Position numbers and translations under genes: made by a program
In this document: positions 6,370-9,043 of the stretch, piece after piece
Layout: every line of letters begins with the position of its first letter
Numbering within the stretch: position 1 is the first letter of the stretch
DNA from: Bdellovibrionales bacterium
GTDB taxonomy: Bacteria; Bdellovibrionota; Bdellovibrionia; Bdellovibrionales; UBA1609
Reading direction: 5' to 3'
DNA length: 9,043 nt
NCBI GenBank assembly: GCA_026648125.1
Contig: JAPKGD010000040.1
Location: 1-9,043 of the forward strand
Notes under the pieces: generated by a model
What the model was told of the DNA's origin: nothing
What the model saw: only the letters and a program-made list of their open reading frames with translations
Databases searched by the model: none

Positions 6370-6444
6370 CGAGGGCTGGCAACATTTTAAACAACAATGT
6401 CTACTCGTTATACAGGCGTCAAAAACCTACTTGGTGAATTTGAA

Positions 6445-7329
6445 CTATCCAGCAAACACCACGAGTCCTCCAGCGACGGCGAGCCCAATAGCAAGAACAC
6501 GGTTCCAAGTGAGTTTTTCGTTCAAGAACAGGGCTGCGAGCACGACGATGAGGATGGTTGAGAGTTGGTTATATATGGCGGCTTTACCGGCCAGCGTATA
6601 TTTGAAGCCAGCAAACCAAAATAAGGTCGCTAAATAAGGCCCCAATACAGTTCCCGGAACCAAAACTCTCCAGCCCTTTCTGGGGAGATATTCAGCAAGA
6701 CTCAATTTTCGATTCTTCCAGAATTGAAAGGCTAAAAGAATGATCGTTCCATAAAGAAAGCGATGAAGAGTGAGGGCGATAAGGGGCTGGGTGCTCAGCA
6801 GGTCTTTCACCATAACCACACAGCTCGCCATGGCAAACTGAGAGAGTACGGCATAGCCAATACCGCTGAGAAGATTGGCTCGGGAAATATTCAATCGGTG
6901 CATGTTGAGGTGAGCCAAAAATATCGCAAAGATGATCATCGCTCCGCCAAGATAGGCTTGTGCAGAGATGGTTTCGCTAAAAAAGAAAAGAGAGAGGAGG
7001 ATCACAAAGGGTGCGTACAGTCCATCTACGATGGCCTGAAAAGAGGCGCCAAGGCGATTGATTGCCGCAACATAAAAGGTGTCTCCCAAGGTGATGCCGA
7101 TAATCGCACTGACAAGGATTCTGATCCATTCGCTCGTAGAAACCTCGAGGTGCAAGGGCTCCCCTAAAATCAAAATGGTGCAAGCAAAGAGGATGACGGA
7201 GAGAGTATTCTGAAAGACCTTGAGGGGAATGGCTGGAAGATGGTTGCCAGATAGCTTAAAAAATATCACCGCCACCGACCAGGTCACAGCAGTCAAGATC
7301 GCGTAAATATCTCCTTGGTACTTTTCCAT
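6445..7329 (-). CDS. EamA/DMT-superfamily transporter
   Basis: This is a 294-aa integral membrane protein with ten hydrophobic segments in two related halves, the usual EamA layout. The first half ends with FFSETISAQAYLGGAMI (116-132) and the second with FLNEKLTWNRVLAIGLAVAGG (268-288), the equivalent E-x-(10-15)-GG loops. Such proteins export amino acids, metabolites or drugs across the inner membrane; the substrate here cannot be read from the sequence. The ATG at 7327-7329 is the only plausible in-frame start, and the frame upstream is open but lacks ATG, GTG or TTG through the gap. No ribosome-binding site precedes it. An AAGGAGA lies just inside the gene, too far from the next start codon (TTG, codon 12). 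It is divergent from the carboxylesterase across 45 bp. Confidence 0.9.
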   Translation of the reverse strand: MEKYQGDIYAILTAVTWSVAVIFFKLSGNHLPAIPLKVFQNTLSVILFACTILILGEPLHLEVSTSEWIRILVSAIIGITLGDTFYVAAINRLGASFQAIVDGLYAPFVILLSLFFFSETISAQAYLGGAMIIFAIFLAHLNMHRLNISRANLLSGIGYAVLSQFAMASCVVMVKDLLSTQPLIALTLHRFLYGTIILLAFQFWKNRKLSLAEYLPRKGWRVLVPGTVLGPYLATLFWFAGFKYTLAGKAAIYNQLSTILIVVLAALFLNEKLTWNRVLAIGLAVAGGLVVFAG

Positions 7330-7374
7330 AGAAGGTTTGGCTTTTAGTCCATACTCGGTTAAAAGGCCAACTCC

Positions 7375-8076
7375 ATGTGGATGAAGAATGACCCTTTAAA
7401 TCAAATTGGCTCTCTCCAAGCCTTACGCTACCTCAGCTCAGGCTCCGTGAAGACCATTGTGTTTTTTCATGGCTACGGGGCTGATGCCTATGATTTGGCC
7501 CCTTTGAGAGAAGAGTTGGGTCTCGCCCAAAGCGCCAACTGGTATTTTCCCCAAGGGCCCAAAGAAGTTCCCATCGGACCTGGGTTTTGGGGGCGGGCTT
7601 GGTTTCCCATAGATATGGTGGCTCACGAAAGGGCCTTGCAAACTGGAGAACAGATTTCATATGCGGACAGGAGACCGCCTGGCGTGAACGAAGCTCGAGA
7701 CCAGGCTTTGTCCTTTTTAAAGGCTCTTAAGGTAGAACCAGAAAATCTGATCCTGGGTGGATTCAGCCAGGGATCGATGTTGGCCGTTGAATTGGCATTG
7801 AGTATGCCAAAAGCTCCTAAAGCTTTGGTCATTCTCTCGGGAACATTGGCAGATCGCGAGTCATTGAGAGTTAAAGCGCCGGGCCTAAAGGGCATCAGGT
7901 TTTTTCAGAGTCATGGCGAACAAGATCAGATTTTGCCGTTTTCACAGGCGACGGCCTTGCATTCAGAGTTGCTTGCCGCCGGGTGGGACGATGTTTGGTG
8001 TCCGTTTTCGGGAGGACACGAAATTCCTTCATCTGTGTTGAAGGAACTTAAATCATTTTTACGATCCGTGATTTGA
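7375..8076 (+). CDS. phospholipase/carboxylesterase-family alpha/beta hydrolase
   Basis: This is a 233-aa cytoplasmic serine hydrolase. HGYGAD (32-37) forms the oxyanion-hole loop. GFSQGS (129-134) holds the nucleophile S131, D184 lies in HGEQDQILP (180-188), and H215 lies in GGHEIP (213-218). This order and length fit the carboxylesterase/phospholipase 2 family (EstB/YpfH/acyl-protein thioesterase-like). The FWGRAWFPID stretch (71-80) is typical of the bacterial YpfH-like members. Likely substrates are short esters or acyl-thioesters. The ATG has an AAAAGG site 8 bp upstream. A second ATG two codons on is possible. The gene ends with tandem stops TGA-TAG (8074-8079). It converges with the outer-membrane protein gene with a 17-bp gap and no visible terminator. 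Confidence 0.92.
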   Translation: MWMKNDPLNQIGSLQALRYLSSGSVKTIVFFHGYGADAYDLAPLREELGLAQSANWYFPQGPKEVPIGPGFWGRAWFPIDMVAHERALQTGEQISYADRRPPGVNEARDQALSFLKALKVEPENLILGGFSQGSMLAVELALSMPKAPKALVILSGTLADRESLRVKAPGLKGIRFFQSHGEQDQILPFSQATALHSELLAAGWDDVWCPFSGGHEIPSSVLKELKSFLRSVI

Positions 8077-8093
8077 TAGGCTTCATTCTTGGC

Positions 8094-9043
8094 TTAAAAA
8101 TGAGTGTGAGCTTGCACCGTAAATTGCACGTCGGGTGCGTTGGTCACATAGAGGTGATCACCACGACTGTCCTGTTTTCCAAACCACCAATCTTCAATAA
8201 TAAGAAAATTTATCTGCGATCCACCCTGGCTGCGCCAACGAAATCCTAAAGACTCAGTGCCGCGCCAACTCACTAAGCTATTCCAACCTGAGGCCACTCG
8301 ATAGAGAGTTTGGGCCAGTGGGTCCGTCGTTGTGTAATTGTACTCCAGGTCGTTCTTGTTCATGAGTGGAGATTCAACTCTTCCTTGCAACAAAATTCCC
8401 CACCGGTCGGTAAAGGCAAAGTCCATGGAGAGTTCATACATTTGGGCCCACCGGCGCATGGGCCAGTCTTTGAAGAGATCGTTCTTGCCAAGAGATGTAA
8501 AGGCCGCCGTGGCCCAAATACCACTTTGCTTTCCAATCGGTGCGCCTAGATGAAGGAGCAAACTGTAATCAGGATGTCCAGAAGTCATCCCCGATCGGGC
8601 CTCAGAGAGAGGGAGCTTGGCCTGTCCGCTCAACGAAAAGCCACAGTCGCAAGAACCATTTTGTGAGCCTCGCCATTGCCAAAGCCAAAGCTTAGATTTT
8701 AAAACTAGGTTGCCAACAGCCGTCCAATTTTTATCACCAAATTGATCTTGGTTATTCGACTCAACGGTAAAGTTTCGCGAGAATTTATTGTTCAAATTTC
8801 TTAAAAATCGTTCGCTGCCAATGAGGAGATGAAATTGATCGATAAAATCGTCAAGAGCTCCACCGCCGCGACTGGCAAATGGTGCAACCACATCGAATGA
8901 CCATCTCGGAGTAATTGCGAATCCAAGATTGGTCACGACAGAGGTTTGTTCGAAGTCGGCACCATAGGTATAGATGTTACCGTTGCGCCGATCGGTCATT
9001 TCGAATTCATTGTTCCAGATGTTTGCATGGCTTGCTTCAAAGT
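8094..9043 (-). CDS. DUF3187-like outer-membrane beta-barrel protein (5' end outside window)
   Basis: The frame stays open from the right edge, so the N-terminus and signal peptide are missing. About 315 residues are visible. An ATG at 8997-8999 is internal, because the 14 residues before it (including EASHANIWNN) continue the coding pattern. That stretch, the run of alternating hydrophobic strands, and RGGGALDDFIDQFHLLIG match the DUF3187 family as I remember it. The protein ends in His-Phe, and a terminal Phe is the standard outer-membrane beta-barrel signal for BAM assembly. It probably sits in the outer membrane as a pore or structural barrel with no known substrate. It converges with the carboxylesterase gene. 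Confidence 0.78.
   Translation of the reverse strand, partial: FEASHANIWNNEFEMTDRRNGNIYTYGADFEQTSVVTNLGFAITPRWSFDVVAPFASRGGGALDDFIDQFHLLIGSERFLRNLNNKFSRNFTVESNNQDQFGDKNWTAVGNLVLKSKLWLWQWRGSQNGSCDCGFSLSGQAKLPLSEARSGMTSGHPDYSLLLHLGAPIGKQSGIWATAAFTSLGKNDLFKDWPMRRWAQMYELSMDFAFTDRWGILLQGRVESPLMNKNDLEYNYTTTDPLAQTLYRVASGWNSLVSWRGTESLGFRWRSQGGSQINFLIIEDWWFGKQDSRGDHLYVTNAPDVQFTVQAHTHF

Larger units (their letters stand above)
6253..6444. promoter_or_regulatory. 192-bp non-coding stretch upstream of the 62-aa gene
   Basis: No gene is visible here. Reading on the minus strand, a TATAAC (6312-6317) lies about 60 nt before the 62-aa ATG and could be a -10 element, but no good -35 accompanies it. A second weak pair, TTGACG with CATTGT at 17 bp, lies near 6400. 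Two inverted repeats are listed separately. No convincing terminator for the EamA gene, which ends at 6445, is present. Confidence 0.35.

Noticed and set aside
6763..7167. A 134-codon plus-strand frame inside the EamA gene.
   Set aside because: It is antisense to a clear ten-helix transporter and its product is hydrophilic and featureless.
8077..8093. A terminator in the 17-bp gap between the convergent carboxylesterase and outer-membrane protein genes.
   Set aside because: The gap has a GGCTT direct repeat but no inverted repeat or T-run suited to a terminator.
8997..8999. This ATG as the true start of the outer-membrane protein.
   Set aside because: Upstream codons to the window edge remain open and continue a DUF3187-like sequence, and a signal peptide is missing.

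Overview
This 9.04-kb window reads as an ordinary, gene-dense stretch of a Gram-negative bacterial chromosome. It carries twelve protein genes: eleven complete, and one that runs off the right edge. I see no rRNA, tRNA, CRISPR array, insertion sequence, phage or plasmid gene. Outer-membrane traits (a DUF3187-like beta-barrel and a candidate lipoprotein) and an HspQ/YccV-type protein suggest a proteobacterium or close relative. The gene mix (a DUF2914 membrane protein, an M15-type lipoprotein, a TfoX-like protein with a Lys/Ala tail) and the moderate GC would fit Bdellovibrionota or another former 'delta' lineage. That placement is inference from gene style, not a database result.

Layout. From 24 to 3838 five genes lie on the minus strand. 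Read in the direction of transcription they are: a secreted or periplasmic M15-like peptidase (candidate lipoprotein), an HspQ-like protein, a low-molecular-weight protein tyrosine phosphatase, a YhdH-type quinone/acryloyl-CoA oxidoreductase, and a YtnP-like metallo-beta-lactamase-fold hydrolase. Within the group, hspQ and the phosphatase are tightly coupled: the phosphatase ribosome-binding site overlaps the hspQ stop codon. YhdH and the hydrolase are separated by 2 bp. A 115-bp divergent intergenic region (3839-3953) then leads to two plus-strand genes with a 4-bp overlap: the TfoX-like protein with an alternating Lys-X tail, and a YdjA-like nitroreductase. The nitroreductase stop codon interlocks with that of the convergent minus-strand DUF2914 gene, so there is no terminator between them. 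Upstream of the DUF2914 gene, in the same orientation, is a 62-aa membrane protein gene with a strong Shine-Dalgarno. It follows a 192-bp non-coding stretch holding two inverted repeats. An EamA/DMT exporter (minus) and a phospholipase/carboxylesterase-type serine hydrolase (plus) are divergent from a 45-bp gap. The serine hydrolase converges with the partial outer-membrane protein gene at the right edge.

How the genes fit together. There is no single pathway. The set is housekeeping and stress flavoured: protein quality control (HspQ), phosphatase signalling, small-molecule redox and detoxification (YhdH, nitroreductase, MBL hydrolase, carboxylesterase), cell-wall work (M15), and envelope proteins (DUF2914, EamA, DUF3187). 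I could not find a convincing undescribed system. The best leads are the Lys/Ala-tailed TfoX-like protein, the 62-aa plus DUF2914 membrane pair with its inverted repeats, and the hspQ-phosphatase coupling. No gene-free stretch exceeds 300 bp, and I saw no convincing rho-independent terminator anywhere.
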